From positions 1-64,000 of the forward strand of contig JAJXYY010000024.1 in assembly GCA_021780315.1 (NCBI GenBank): DNA of 64,000 bases, given 5' to 3'. The translations under genes and the position numbers were made by a program. The notes below the pieces were generated by a model. The model searched no databases. It saw nothing but the letters and a program-made list of their open reading frames with translations, and was not told where the DNA came from. Position 1 is the stretch's first letter, and each line of letters opens with the position of its first letter. Below, piece by piece: positions 1 to 9,733 of this stretch. Origin of the DNA: Acidobacteriota bacterium (lineage in GTDB: Bacteria; Acidobacteriota; Terriglobia; Terriglobales; Acidobacteriaceae).

Positions 1-4
1 CGGA

Positions 5-2695
5 GTGACGGCGACGTTGCCAGCCGGGACTACAGGTACGGTGACGTTTACCAGTGGCGGTGTAGTGATTGGGTCGGGCACGGTGAGTTCGACGGGTACG
101 GTGACGATCACAACGACGAATCTACCTGTGGGCAGCGATCCGATCACGGCGAGCTATGGCGGTGACTCGAACAACAACCCAGTAAGCGGAACGGTGACTC
201 AGACTGTGTCGAAGCTGTCGCCGACGTCAACGCTGACGTCGTCGCTGAATCCTGCTGCACCTGGAAACTCAGTGACATTTACGGACACGTTACCTACCAG
301 TGTGACTGGGACAGTTACATTCAGCAGCAATGGAACGGTGATCGGTACTGGCACGGTTGTGAACGGTGTTGCGACCATCACGACCTCGACATTGCCTGGC
401 GGCAACAACGTGGTGACGGCAACCTATAACGGTGACACCAATAACAATTCCTCTGTGGCGACGTTGACGGAGGTCGTACAGAAGCTGACGCCTACGTTGA
501 GCGTGACGGCATCCGGTCCGGCTACTTACGGCACTCCGGTTACGATTACCGCAAGCGTTCCTCCCGGGACGACGGGTACGGTTACATTTACCAGTGGCGG
601 AGTAGTGATCGGGTCGGGCACGGTGAGTTCGACGGGCACGGTGACGATTACAACGAGCACGCTGCCAGTAGGAAGCGATCCGATTACGGCCAGCTATGGA
701 GGCGACAACAGCAATAATCCAGTGACGGGGACGACGACGCAGGTGATCACAAAGGTTACGCCAACGGTTTCGCTGACTTCTTCGGTGAATCCTTCGACGG
801 TGGGAAGTCCGGTGACGTTTACGGCCACTGTTCCTACCGGTGCAACTGGTACGGTGACGTTCCTGAATGGAACTACGGTATTGGGTACAGGCACGATTGC
901 AAATGGGGTTGCAACCTTGACAACCTCGACGTTGCTGGCTGGGTCGCAGACGATCACGGCGAGCTATGGTGGAGATTCGAATAATAATGCGGCTACGTCG
1001 GCTCCGCTGACGCAGACCGTGAACAAGCACAGCCCAGTACTTCCAGCGCCGGTAGTGTCATCGAGCAACGTGACTACGATCGATCCGGTGACGATCACCG
1101 AGACGGTTCCTGCTGGTGTGAGTGGTCCTGTGAGTTTCTACAGTGGCGGGAGTTTGCTGGGTACGGCGTCGATTGTGAACGGGGTTGCGGTTTTGACGGT
1201 GCCTTCGTTGCCTGCTGGAAGCGACCTGATAACCGCGACGACGCCGGCGGACGCGAATAATAACGCAGCGACTTCTCCAGCGACGCTAGTGACGGTGACG
1301 AAGATTACGCCGACATTGGGTGCCCCGACCGTATCGTCGACGAATCCGCCTGCCGGAACGCCGGTTACGATTACCGAGACGATTCCTCCAGGTGTGACCG
1401 GCACGATTACCTTTACCAGTGGTGGTACGGTGATTGGAACGGCACCGATTGTGAATGGAGTTGCTACTGTGACGGTTACGACATTGCCGGTGGGTCCACA
1501 TCCGATTGGAGTGGTTGCTTCTTCCGGCCCTACGAATAATCCTGCGAACTCTCCGACGACTCTGGTGACGGTGATACGAGCGACACCGACGGTGACGCTG
1601 AGTTCGTCGGCTAACCCAGCGGCTGTAGGACAGACGGTGGTGTTGAGTGCGTCGGTGGCAGTGAATGCAACTGGAACAGTTACGTTTAGCGATGGTTCGA
1701 CGATTCTGGGAACGGGAGTGCTGAACAGTGCTGGTGTGGCGACGTTTACGACTTCCAGTTTGACGATCGGCACGCACCCGATTACAGCGTCTTATGGAGG
1801 GGACACGAATTACTTCAATGCCGCATCCGCAGTGCTTCCGGAGGTGATCAGCAAGGCGGCGACGGCGGTGATGTTGAGTGAGAGCACTCCGGTTGAGTTA
1901 CTGGGGACGATGGTTACATTCACCGCGAACGTGACCTCTTCGTACCCTGCTACTTTGACCGGCACGGTGACGTTTATGAACGGGACGACGGTGATCGGCT
2001 CTGCACCGATGACGGCCAACGGTGGCGTGACGGTGACGTTTGCAGCGAGCGGGAACGCTACGTTTGCGACGAGCACCCTGACGGCTGGAGCACACCAGAT
2101 CAGCGCGGTATATTCGGGCGATGTGAACTTTGCATCGAGCAGCGCCGCTCCAGTCACGAATACGGTGGAGGACTTTACCAACACCAACAGTGGCGCTGCC
2201 AGTCAGAACGTGTTCCCTGGTGACAGCACGAGCTACACATTTACGCTGGCACCAGTTGGGGCGAAGACGTTTCTGGACGATGTATCGTTGACGATTACGG
2301 GACTTCCGGCAGGGAGCACGTATACCTTCTCGCCGGCTACGGTGGCGGCGGGTGGCGGTTCTGCGACGGTGACGTTGACGGTGAAGACGAGCAACACCCT
2401 GAGCGCTCAGAACCGCGCTCCTCGGGGTGGCAGCGAGTCGAGTGGCCGCGGGACGATCACACTGGGTATGCTGGGCCTGGCCGGGCTGGAAGCGATCCGC
2501 AGACGGCGGCGCCAGATTCCGCGGATTCTGCTGATGGTGCTGCTGGCGGCTGCGTCTCTGCTACCCATTGCAGCGATGAGCGGGTGCGCGGGAGGCGGCT
2601 ACTTTGCGCTGTCACCTACGACGTACTCGATTACCGTGACCGGTAGTGAGAGTTCGATACAACATGCTGCAACCGCAACCTTGATCGTGCAGTAG
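5..2695 (+). CDS. Ig-like (Big_5-type) tandem repeat surface protein, probably truncated by the window start
   Basis: About 90-aa repeats with GTVTFxSGGxVIGxGTV...ITASYGGDxNNN signature; C-terminal hydrophobic/Arg-rich segment. Confidence 0.85.
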   Translation: MTATLPAGTTGTVTFTSGGVVIGSGTVSSTGTVTITTTNLPVGSDPITASYGGDSNNNPVSGTVTQTVSKLSPTSTLTSSLNPAAPGNSVTFTDTLPTSVTGTVTFSSNGTVIGTGTVVNGVATITTSTLPGGNNVVTATYNGDTNNNSSVATLTEVVQKLTPTLSVTASGPATYGTPVTITASVPPGTTGTVTFTSGGVVIGSGTVSSTGTVTITTSTLPVGSDPITASYGGDNSNNPVTGTTTQVITKVTPTVSLTSSVNPSTVGSPVTFTATVPTGATGTVTFLNGTTVLGTGTIANGVATLTTSTLLAGSQTITASYGGDSNNNAATSAPLTQTVNKHSPVLPAPVVSSSNVTTIDPVTITETVPAGVSGPVSFYSGGSLLGTASIVNGVAVLTVPSLPAGSDLITATTPADANNNAATSPATLVTVTKITPTLGAPTVSSTNPPAGTPVTITETIPPGVTGTITFTSGGTVIGTAPIVNGVATVTVTTLPVGPHPIGVVASSGPTNNPANSPTTLVTVIRATPTVTLSSSANPAAVGQTVVLSASVAVNATGTVTFSDGSTILGTGVLNSAGVATFTTSSLTIGTHPITASYGGDTNYFNAASAVLPEVISKAATAVMLSESTPVELLGTMVTFTANVTSSYPATLTGTVTFMNGTTVIGSAPMTANGGVTVTFAASGNATFATSTLTAGAHQISAVYSGDVNFASSSAAPVTNTVEDFTNTNSGAASQNVFPGDSTSYTFTLAPVGAKTFLDDVSLTITGLPAGSTYTFSPATVAAGGGSATVTLTVKTSNTLSAQNRAPRGGSESSGRGTITLGMLGLAGLEAIRRRRRQIPRILLMVLLAAASLLPIAAMSGCAGGGYFALSPTTYSITVTGSESSIQHAATATLIVQ

Positions 2696-2705
2696 GAGAC
2701 GAATA

Positions 2706-3296
2706 ATGCGCTTAGTGCGAAGAGTAGTCCTGATAATTCTGGCGGTAATGACGGTGGCGTTGCATGGGCAGGCGCGATCGAGCGGCACTGCAGGGTATGG
2801 ATTGGAAGCTGGAGATGTTCCGCGGATGGAGGCGGGACTGAACTACGATTACGTCCATGCGAATGCACCGCCGGGACAGTGCGGTTGCTTCTCGCTGAAT
2901 GGCGGAAGCGCTACGTTCACATACAACATCCGTCCTAGTTGGGCGGGGGTGGCGGACGTGATGGTTGCCCATGCCAGCAATGTAGGGGCTACACAGCAGA
3001 ACATCACGATTGTGAACTACTTGTTTGGGCCACGTTATTCGTACCGAAACCATACACGGTTTGTGCCATACGGACAGTTTCTGTTTGGTGGGGCGAAAGA
3101 GGATGTTAACTTTCAGTTCACGATCAATCGCAATGCCTTCGGGTTTGCCACCGGTGGCGGTGTGAATACGCGATTGAGCCGGAGGTGGGGAATGACGATT
3201 GTGCAGGGCGACTGGGTGTATACGCGGATTCCGAATGCGAAGAATGATCGTCAGAACGATGTTCGCATCAGCACTGGAGTGTTGTATCGGTTCTAG
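2706..3296 (+). CDS. Outer-membrane beta-barrel protein
   Basis: Signal peptide, alternating beta-strand pattern, C-terminal aromatic residue (GVLYRF). Confidence 0.7.
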   Translation: MRLVRRVVLIILAVMTVALHGQARSSGTAGYGLEAGDVPRMEAGLNYDYVHANAPPGQCGCFSLNGGSATFTYNIRPSWAGVADVMVAHASNVGATQQNITIVNYLFGPRYSYRNHTRFVPYGQFLFGGAKEDVNFQFTINRNAFGFATGGGVNTRLSRRWGMTIVQGDWVYTRIPNAKNDRQNDVRISTGVLYRF

Positions 3297-3350
3297 AGTT
3301 TTTCAATGTTGAGGGAACCGGATTTTCAGGTATCAAGCCCGGGAAAGGGT

Positions 3351-3388
3351 GCCGCTTATCCTGCGTGGATAAGCGGCTTTTTTTGTTT
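3351..3388 (+). terminator. Rho-independent terminator
   Basis: GCCGCTTATCC-tgcgt-GGATAAGCGGC followed by TTTTTTTGTTT, 55 nt after the stop of the beta-barrel gene. Confidence 0.9.
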
Positions 3389-4775
3389 AGCTGAAGCTGG
3401 ATTCGAAGTTGTAAGGAGCTCGCTGAGGTCTTGAGAGCATGGCGTTGGCTTCATCGTCATTGTGGAAGCGCTCGCGTTCGGGATCCCAGTGGAGGCGGCG
3501 GTTGGTCTTCATGGCGATGTGGTGAAGGAGGCAGGTTGAGCAGGCGCGGTGGCCGATCTCGACGGGAGCGGTGGGTTGTTTACGGGAGCGGATGCACTCG
3601 ATCCAGTTGAGGTGCTGCTCGGTGCTGGTGTAGAGGTGGATTTCGTCGGGGCCGATAACAGAGTCGAGGATTTTGGGATCGCTGGCGATGAGGGGCTGGA
3701 TGTTGACCTTTTGTCCGGCAGCGGCGGTGGGGGAGGCTTGTTCGTCGCGGGTTACAAATAGCGAGCCTTTGGTGCCGTACCACTTGATGCCGTTGGGGAA
3801 GTCGCCGGAGATATCCATGGTGACGCCGTTGGCGTAGATGGCGTGGGTGAGGAATTTTCCGTGGACGTCCCAGAGGCCGTGGGTGGGGAACTCGGCGGTA
3901 CCCCAGATTTCGACGGGGCCGGTGTACTCGGTGTTCATGCCCCAGTGGGCGGTGTCGACGTGGTGTGCTCCCCAACCAGTGATCATGCCGGCGCCAAACT
4001 GCTCCATGCGGAGCCAGCCGGGACGGTCGTAGCCCTGGAGAGGCATGACGCGATCGAGGGTGTAGGGGACTTCGGGGGTGGAGCCGAGCCAGGCGTCGTA
4101 GTTGAAGCCATCGGGGATGGGCATGGGGGTGGGATCACCGCCGGCGGGGTCGCCGGGGAGGCCGATTTCGACATGCTTGACTTCGCCGATGCGGCCGTTG
4201 CGTACGAGTTCGCAGGCGCGATGGAACTGCTTCCAGGAGCGCTGCTGGCTGCCGATCTGGAGGATGCGTCCGGAGGCCTGTACGGCGTCTGAGAGGTAAC
4301 GGCCTTCGGCGATGGTGAGTGAGGCCGGTTTCTGGAGGTAGACGTCCTTGCCAGCGCGTACTGCTGCCGCGGCGAGGATGGCGTGCTGGTGGTCGGGGGT
4401 ACTGATGACGACGGCGTCGATGTCCTTGTTGGCGAGGAGGTCGCGGTAGTTTGCGTAGCCGGTGACGCCGTCGTAGGGGTTGCCGGACTGTTTGGCGTAG
4501 AAGTCGTTGACGAGTTTCTTGCCTTCGACGACGCGGTGTTCGGCCAGGTCGCAGACGGCGATGATGCGAGTGTTCTCGACCTTGAGGATGCTGGGCATGT
4601 CGTGGCCGCGGGAGATACGGCCAACCCCGATGGCTCCGATGTTGATGCGGTTGCTGGGGGCCATCTGGCCGAAGACGGACGAGGGAACAATGGTGGGGAA
4701 GCCAACCACGGCTGCAGCCGTCAAGGACGACTGCAGGAATTTACGCCGGGAAACGGGGGTGAGTCTGGTGGTCAT
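3387..4775 (-). CDS. Gfo/Idh/MocA family oxidoreductase with Tat signal
   Basis: SRRKFLQSSLTAAAVVG twin-arginine signal; NAD-binding Rossmann GAIGVGRISRGH; EKPA-like LQKPASLT motif. Confidence 0.9.
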   Translation of the reverse strand: MTTRLTPVSRRKFLQSSLTAAAVVGFPTIVPSSVFGQMAPSNRINIGAIGVGRISRGHDMPSILKVENTRIIAVCDLAEHRVVEGKKLVNDFYAKQSGNPYDGVTGYANYRDLLANKDIDAVVISTPDHQHAILAAAAVRAGKDVYLQKPASLTIAEGRYLSDAVQASGRILQIGSQQRSWKQFHRACELVRNGRIGEVKHVEIGLPGDPAGGDPTPMPIPDGFNYDAWLGSTPEVPYTLDRVMPLQGYDRPGWLRMEQFGAGMITGWGAHHVDTAHWGMNTEYTGPVEIWGTAEFPTHGLWDVHGKFLTHAIYANGVTMDISGDFPNGIKWYGTKGSLFVTRDEQASPTAAAGQKVNIQPLIASDPKILDSVIGPDEIHLYTSTEQHLNWIECIRSRKQPTAPVEIGHRACSTCLLHHIAMKTNRRLHWDPERERFHNDDEANAMLSRPQRAPYNFESSFS

Positions 4776-4802
4776 GAGCGGGCACTCCGTTGAGGGTTGC
4801 GA

Positions 4803-6008
4803 TTAGCTTTTGAGGTGCACCATCGTGGCTTTGAGCTGGGCTTTGATGACGAGTTCTGCGGCGAGGAGACACTGGGCCTGGTCTTGTGCGATGTGGGTTC
4901 GGTTGACGATGTCGGCGACGAAGAGTGGGCCGAAGGGCAGGGTGACGTTGTTGCAGTCGATGTAACGCTGCTCGGTTTTGTTGACGAGGAAGAGATTGTT
5001 ACCGGATTTGCTGACGGCGACGTTGGTGTATTTCCGGACTTCGATGTAGCCTTCGGTGCCGAGGATGAAGAGGCGACCGTCGCCCCAGGTGCCGAGTGCG
5101 TCGGGGGTGAACCAGTCGAGGCGGACGTAGCCGAAGCCGCGGTCGCCGCGGAGCATCATGTCTCCGAAGTCCTGGAAGCGTGGGTGCTGCGGGTGCTGGA
5201 TGTTGGCGATCTGGGAGGCTACGACCTCGGCCTCGGTAGAGCCGGTGTAGTAGAGGAATTGATCTACCTGGTGGGAGCCGATGTCGCAGAGGATGCCGCC
5301 GTAGAGTTCGGGCTCCCAGAACCAGTCGGGGCGGGAGGAGGCTCCGCCGTTGTATTCCTGGCCGGGGCGGCGCGGCTGTTCGACCTGGTGGGGTGCAATG
5401 TTGATGGTCTGGATGACGCGGCCGATAGCTCCTGCATGGACGAGTTCGCCGGCTTTGACGGCACCTTTTACTTCGAGGCGCTCGCTGTACATGATGCCGT
5501 AGATGCGTTTGGTTTCGGCGATGGTTTTGCGGACATCGGCGAGTTGCTCCAGGGTGGTGATGCCGGGTTTGTCGCTGAGGAAGTCTTTGCCATGCTGCAT
5601 GACTCGGACGCCGAGGGGGGCGCGGTGGCTAGCGATGGTGGAACTGAGGACGAGTTGGATGGAGGGATCGTTGAGGATTTCTTCGTCGGAGTTGACTCGT
5701 TTGGCCTCTGGGAAGCGTTTGGCAAAGGCAGCTACTTTTTCAGGTTCTTCGCCTTTGAAGGCTACGAGGATGCCGCCGCCGCGTTGGATGGCACCGACCA
5801 TGCCGTAGATGTGGTCGTGGCTCATACCGCAGACGGCGAATTTGATGGGATGTTTCGGGAGGGCGTCGGCGTCCTGGGCTGGCGCTGCAACTTCGTGGAT
5901 GAGGGAGCTGGAGGGTTGGGCAAAGGCAAGCTCGGGGAGAGCGGAGATCATGCCGGTGGTGCCGATTGCCTTGAGAAAAGAACGTCTGTTGACTGCATCC
6001 ATGGTCAT
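4803..6008 (-). CDS. Gfo/Idh/MocA family oxidoreductase with Tat signal
   Basis: NRRSFLKAIG Tat signal; start placed at MTMDAVNRRSF rather than the upstream M of the ORF track. Confidence 0.85.
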   Translation of the reverse strand: MTMDAVNRRSFLKAIGTTGMISALPELAFAQPSSSLIHEVAAPAQDADALPKHPIKFAVCGMSHDHIYGMVGAIQRGGGILVAFKGEEPEKVAAFAKRFPEAKRVNSDEEILNDPSIQLVLSSTIASHRAPLGVRVMQHGKDFLSDKPGITTLEQLADVRKTIAETKRIYGIMYSERLEVKGAVKAGELVHAGAIGRVIQTINIAPHQVEQPRRPGQEYNGGASSRPDWFWEPELYGGILCDIGSHQVDQFLYYTGSTEAEVVASQIANIQHPQHPRFQDFGDMMLRGDRGFGYVRLDWFTPDALGTWGDGRLFILGTEGYIEVRKYTNVAVSKSGNNLFLVNKTEQRYIDCNNVTLPFGPLFVADIVNRTHIAQDQAQCLLAAELVIKAQLKATMVHLKS

Positions 6009-6214
6009 TGTGAGCCCCTCGCCTGTAGTGTGATTCGTTTCGTTTTGGAATGGCCTGTTCGTTGGCGGAACACGAATAGGAGATTTTCCTTGCGTCGAAA
6101 TCATACTTTAGTTTCGAGTAAGAATTTATGTTGGGGCTGAAATTCATGTGGATGAAGGGGTGCAGGATACGGCGGGAGGATGAGGATCACCGCATCCTGC
6201 AGGAGTTGGGCGTG

Positions 6215-7453
6215 TTAGTCGGCGGCCATGGCTGGCTCTTCGATGGGGTTGCTAATGGCACGGCCGCCTTTTCCGACCCAGGTGCTGGTCCAGCCCCTGG
6301 AGACGATACGCAACATGATGAGGATGAGGAAGGCCAATGCTGCGTAGACGATAAAGCCCATGCGGTAGGAGCCGGTATGTTGTTTGGACTGGCCGAGGAG
6401 GTTGGGCAGGATGCCGCCGCCGAGTGCGCCGATTTCGCCGATCATACCGCCAGCGACGGCGGTGGTGATGGGCCAGCGGAGGGGGACGAGTTGGAAGGTG
6501 GCTCCGTTGCCAGCGCCCAGTGCGGCGAAGCAGAGCATGAAGAGCAAGGTGGTGGCGAGGAGCGAGGGGGCGGCCATGAGGCCGAAGAGTCCGGCGATGG
6601 CGATGAGGAAGATGACGGAGAGAGTGGTGATGCCGCCGATGCGATCAGCAAACCAGCCGCCGACGACGCGGGTGGCGGAGCCGGTAAGGGTAGCGAGGAC
6701 AGTAAGGCTGCCAGCCTGGATTTTTGTGACGTGGAACTGCTTGACGTAGAACGAGGGTAGGAAGGTGGCGAGGCCAATGAAGCCGCCGAACGTAATGATG
6801 TAGACGAAGTTGAAGGCCCAGCCATCTTTCTCCCAGAGGCACTTGAGGTGCTGGCTGAGGGACTGGTGCTCGATGTCTGGCGGCTCCTTGGCGAAGAGGA
6901 CCATGACGAGCAGGGGCAGGAGCATCATGGCGGCGGCGAATCCGTATACGTGCTGCCAGCCAAAGTGGGTGGCTAGTCGCGGGGCGAAGAGCGCGGCGAG
7001 GGCTGTGCCGCTGTTGCCTGCACCTGCGATACCCATGGCGAGGCCTTTGTATTTTGGTGGGAACCAGCCGGAGCCGAGGGAAAGGGCTACACCGAAGCTG
7101 GCTCCGGCGATGCCGAGGAGGACGCCCATGGCGAGTACGTCGTTGAAGGACTTGACGAAGTAGAAGCCGTAGAGGAGGGCGATGATGATGGCGGACATCT
7201 CGACGATGGCGGCTTTTTTTCTGCCGATGTACTGGGAGAGGACGCCGAGGGGGAAGCGCATGAAGGCACCGGCGAGGGTGGGGACGGAGACCATGAGCCC
7301 GACCTGACCCTGGGTGAGGTGGAACTGCTCGGTGATGAATGGTCCCATGGCGCCGTTGAGTACCCAGACTGCGAAGCTGAAGTCGAAGTACAGGAAGGCG
7401 GCGAACAGGGTGGGCGGGTGTCCCGACTTGAGAAAAGCCTTGTAGCTTGCCAT
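6215..7453 (-). CDS. narK: MFS nitrate/nitrite transporter (NarK/NasA type)
   Basis: 12-TM MFS; GSGWFPPKYKGLAMGIAGAGNSGTALA nitrate-signature-like motif; operonic with nitrate reductase. Confidence 0.9.
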   Translation of the reverse strand: MASYKAFLKSGHPPTLFAAFLYFDFSFAVWVLNGAMGPFITEQFHLTQGQVGLMVSVPTLAGAFMRFPLGVLSQYIGRKKAAIVEMSAIIIALLYGFYFVKSFNDVLAMGVLLGIAGASFGVALSLGSGWFPPKYKGLAMGIAGAGNSGTALAALFAPRLATHFGWQHVYGFAAAMMLLPLLVMVLFAKEPPDIEHQSLSQHLKCLWEKDGWAFNFVYIITFGGFIGLATFLPSFYVKQFHVTKIQAGSLTVLATLTGSATRVVGGWFADRIGGITTLSVIFLIAIAGLFGLMAAPSLLATTLLFMLCFAALGAGNGATFQLVPLRWPITTAVAGGMIGEIGALGGGILPNLLGQSKQHTGSYRMGFIVYAALAFLILIMLRIVSRGWTSTWVGKGGRAISNPIEEPAMAAD

Positions 7454-7567
7454 GATGAAGTCCCTCAGGAGGATGGATTTGCGAAACGGGGCTGGGGCGT
7501 GGAATGAACGTCGGGGTTCATGGGTGGAGCGGTGAAGCGAGCCTACGTCGGCGTGGACGGAGGCAGG

Positions 7568-9733
7568 TTAGTGCAAACTTGTTGGCAGTTTTTCGATGCG
7601 TACCGCGCATTGCTTGAAGTTGGGTTCGCGGGAGATAGGATCGAAGGCACCGAGGGTTACGAGATTGGAGTTGGTCTCGGAGAAGTGGAAGGGCATGAAG
7701 ACCTGGCCGGGAGCGACGATTCCGGTGATGCGGAGTTCGAGGTTTTTGACGGCGCTACGGCGGGAGACGACGTTGACGCGGTCGTGGGGGCGGAGTTCGA
7801 GGCGGGCGGCGTCGAGAGGGTTCATTTCGAGCCAGGCGTTGGGGACCATGGCGTCAAGCATCTCTACCTTGGCGGTTTTGGTGCGGGTGTGCCAGTGTTC
7901 GACGGTGCGTCCGGTGTTGAGGATGAAGGCGTATTCTTCGTTGGGCTGCTCGGTGAAGGGCAGGCAGGGGACGGTGTGAAGGATGGCTTTGCCATCGGGG
8001 GTGGGAAAGATGCCGTCGTTGTAGAGGCGCTCGCCACCCCATTGGACTCCGCCCTGATCTTCAATTTGCTGCCAGGTGAAGTTGCTGTAGTCGCACATAC
8101 GTCCGGCGGAGACGCGCTGCCACTCCTGGAAGGCGTCGTGGGTGGTCTTCCAGCCGGGGAAGAGTTGTTCGCGGACGCCGAGTTTTTCGGCGATGCTGAG
8201 GAAGATGTCGAAGTCGGGGCGGGCTTCCGCGGGTGGTGGAACGAAGGCGTTGACCTTGCTGATGCGTCGCTCGGAGTTGGTGTAGGTGCCTTCTTTTTCT
8301 CCCCAGATGGCTGCGGGTAGAACGAGGTGCGCGAAGTCGGAGGTGGGGGTGGGGTGGAAGCCGTCCTGCACGACGAGGAAGTCGACGTTGCGTAGGGCCT
8401 GCTCGAGGACGGAGTAGTTGGGGAAGGAGACGACCGGGTTGGTGGCGATGAACCAGAGGGCTTTGACTTTGCCGGCGACTGCGGCTTCGATGATGTCGGG
8501 ATAGGCGAGGCCACGGGCAGTGGGGATGGTATCGACGTCGATGTTCCAGAGGCGGGCGAGGTCTTCGCGGTCCTGATGGTTGTCGAATTTGCGATAGCCG
8601 GGGAGGCTGGAGGTGAAGCCGGTCTCGCGGGTGCCCATGGCGTTGCACTGGCCGGTGATGGAGAACGGCGCTGCTCCGGCGCGGCCGATATTGCCGGTGA
8701 TGAGAGCGAGATTGTTGATGGCGGTGACGGTAGCAGCGCCCTGAGTGGAGTGATTGACGCCCATGGTCCATCCGATGAAGGCTGCTTTGGCGCGGCCGTA
8801 GAGGTGGGCGGTGCGGAGGATCTGGGCCTCGGTGAGGCCGGTGACCTCGGCGACGTGTTCCGGGGTGAAGGTGGCGACGAAGGCTGCATACTCTGCGAAG
8901 CCGGTGGTGTGCTGGTCGATGTAGGTCTGGTCGATGAGGCGGTCGCGAATGAGGATGTGGGCGATGCCGTTGAGCAGGGCGATGTCGCTGCGGGGTTTGA
9001 CGGGGAGATGGAGGTCGGCCATCATGGCGGTCTTGGTGACGCGCGGGTCAGCGACGATGAGGGTACGAGTTTGGTCGCGTTCGAGGCGGTGGCAGAGGAT
9101 GGGGTGGTTGTCGGCGATGTTGGCTCCGATGAGGAGGACGACGTCGGCGTGCTGCATGTCCGCGTAGGAGCCGGGAGGGCCGTCGCTGCCGAAGGAGAGT
9201 TTGTATCCGGCGACGGCGGAGGCCATGCAGAGGGTGGTGTTGCCGTCGTTGTTGCGGGTGCGGAAGCCGAGTTGGACGAGTTTGCCGAGGGTGTAGCACT
9301 CTTCGGTGAGGAGTTGGCCGGTGCCAATGACACCGAGGGCGTCTTTGCCGTACTGGGTCTGTACGGCGCGGAATTTTTCGATCATGGTGTCGAGGGCTTC
9401 GTCCCAGGAGACGGGTACGAGTTTGCCGTCTTTACGGAGTAGAGGCAGGCGCGCGCGTCCGGGAGCGTCGAGGATGTGATGTTCGCTGAGACCTTTGGGG
9501 CAGAGTTTGCCGCGGTTGACGGGGTGGTCGGGATTGCCGCGGGCGGCGACGGCTTTGCCATCCTTGATGCCGATGAGCATTCCGCAGCCGACGGAGCAGT
9601 ATCCGCAGGTGGTCTTGACCCAGGAGTCTGCGACGCGGGCGGAGGCGATGTGTCCGAAGCGGGGATCGCGCTGGAAGGAATAGCTGGATTTGCGTGTGTC
9701 GATGCCGAGGGCGCGGCGGAGTCGGTTCCACAT
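7568..9733 (-). CDS. Molybdopterin oxidoreductase, assimilatory-type nitrate reductase catalytic subunit
   Basis: N-terminal 4Fe-4S CGYCSVGCGM...RGKLCPKG; GANIADNHPI; molydopterin dinucleotide-binding C-terminal domain. Confidence 0.9.
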   Translation of the reverse strand: MWNRLRRALGIDTRKSSYSFQRDPRFGHIASARVADSWVKTTCGYCSVGCGMLIGIKDGKAVAARGNPDHPVNRGKLCPKGLSEHHILDAPGRARLPLLRKDGKLVPVSWDEALDTMIEKFRAVQTQYGKDALGVIGTGQLLTEECYTLGKLVQLGFRTRNNDGNTTLCMASAVAGYKLSFGSDGPPGSYADMQHADVVLLIGANIADNHPILCHRLERDQTRTLIVADPRVTKTAMMADLHLPVKPRSDIALLNGIAHILIRDRLIDQTYIDQHTTGFAEYAAFVATFTPEHVAEVTGLTEAQILRTAHLYGRAKAAFIGWTMGVNHSTQGAATVTAINNLALITGNIGRAGAAPFSITGQCNAMGTRETGFTSSLPGYRKFDNHQDREDLARLWNIDVDTIPTARGLAYPDIIEAAVAGKVKALWFIATNPVVSFPNYSVLEQALRNVDFLVVQDGFHPTPTSDFAHLVLPAAIWGEKEGTYTNSERRISKVNAFVPPPAEARPDFDIFLSIAEKLGVREQLFPGWKTTHDAFQEWQRVSAGRMCDYSNFTWQQIEDQGGVQWGGERLYNDGIFPTPDGKAILHTVPCLPFTEQPNEEYAFILNTGRTVEHWHTRTKTAKVEMLDAMVPNAWLEMNPLDAARLELRPHDRVNVVSRRSAVKNLELRITGIVAPGQVFMPFHFSETNSNLVTLGAFDPISREPNFKQCAVRIEKLPTSLH

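Noticed and set aside
290-1773. Minus-strand ORFs opposite the Ig-like repeat gene
   Set aside because: Arg/Thr-rich mirror translations of a repetitive coding strand; no family features.
4797-6140. Long plus-strand ORF (447 aa) opposite the second Gfo/Idh/MocA gene
   Set aside because: Antisense shadow ORF: acidic low-complexity sequence, no domains, while the minus strand encodes a clear family protein. The same applies to the long antisense ORFs at 8576-9442, 11906-13258, 43702-45066, 58982-60196 and 62455-63426.
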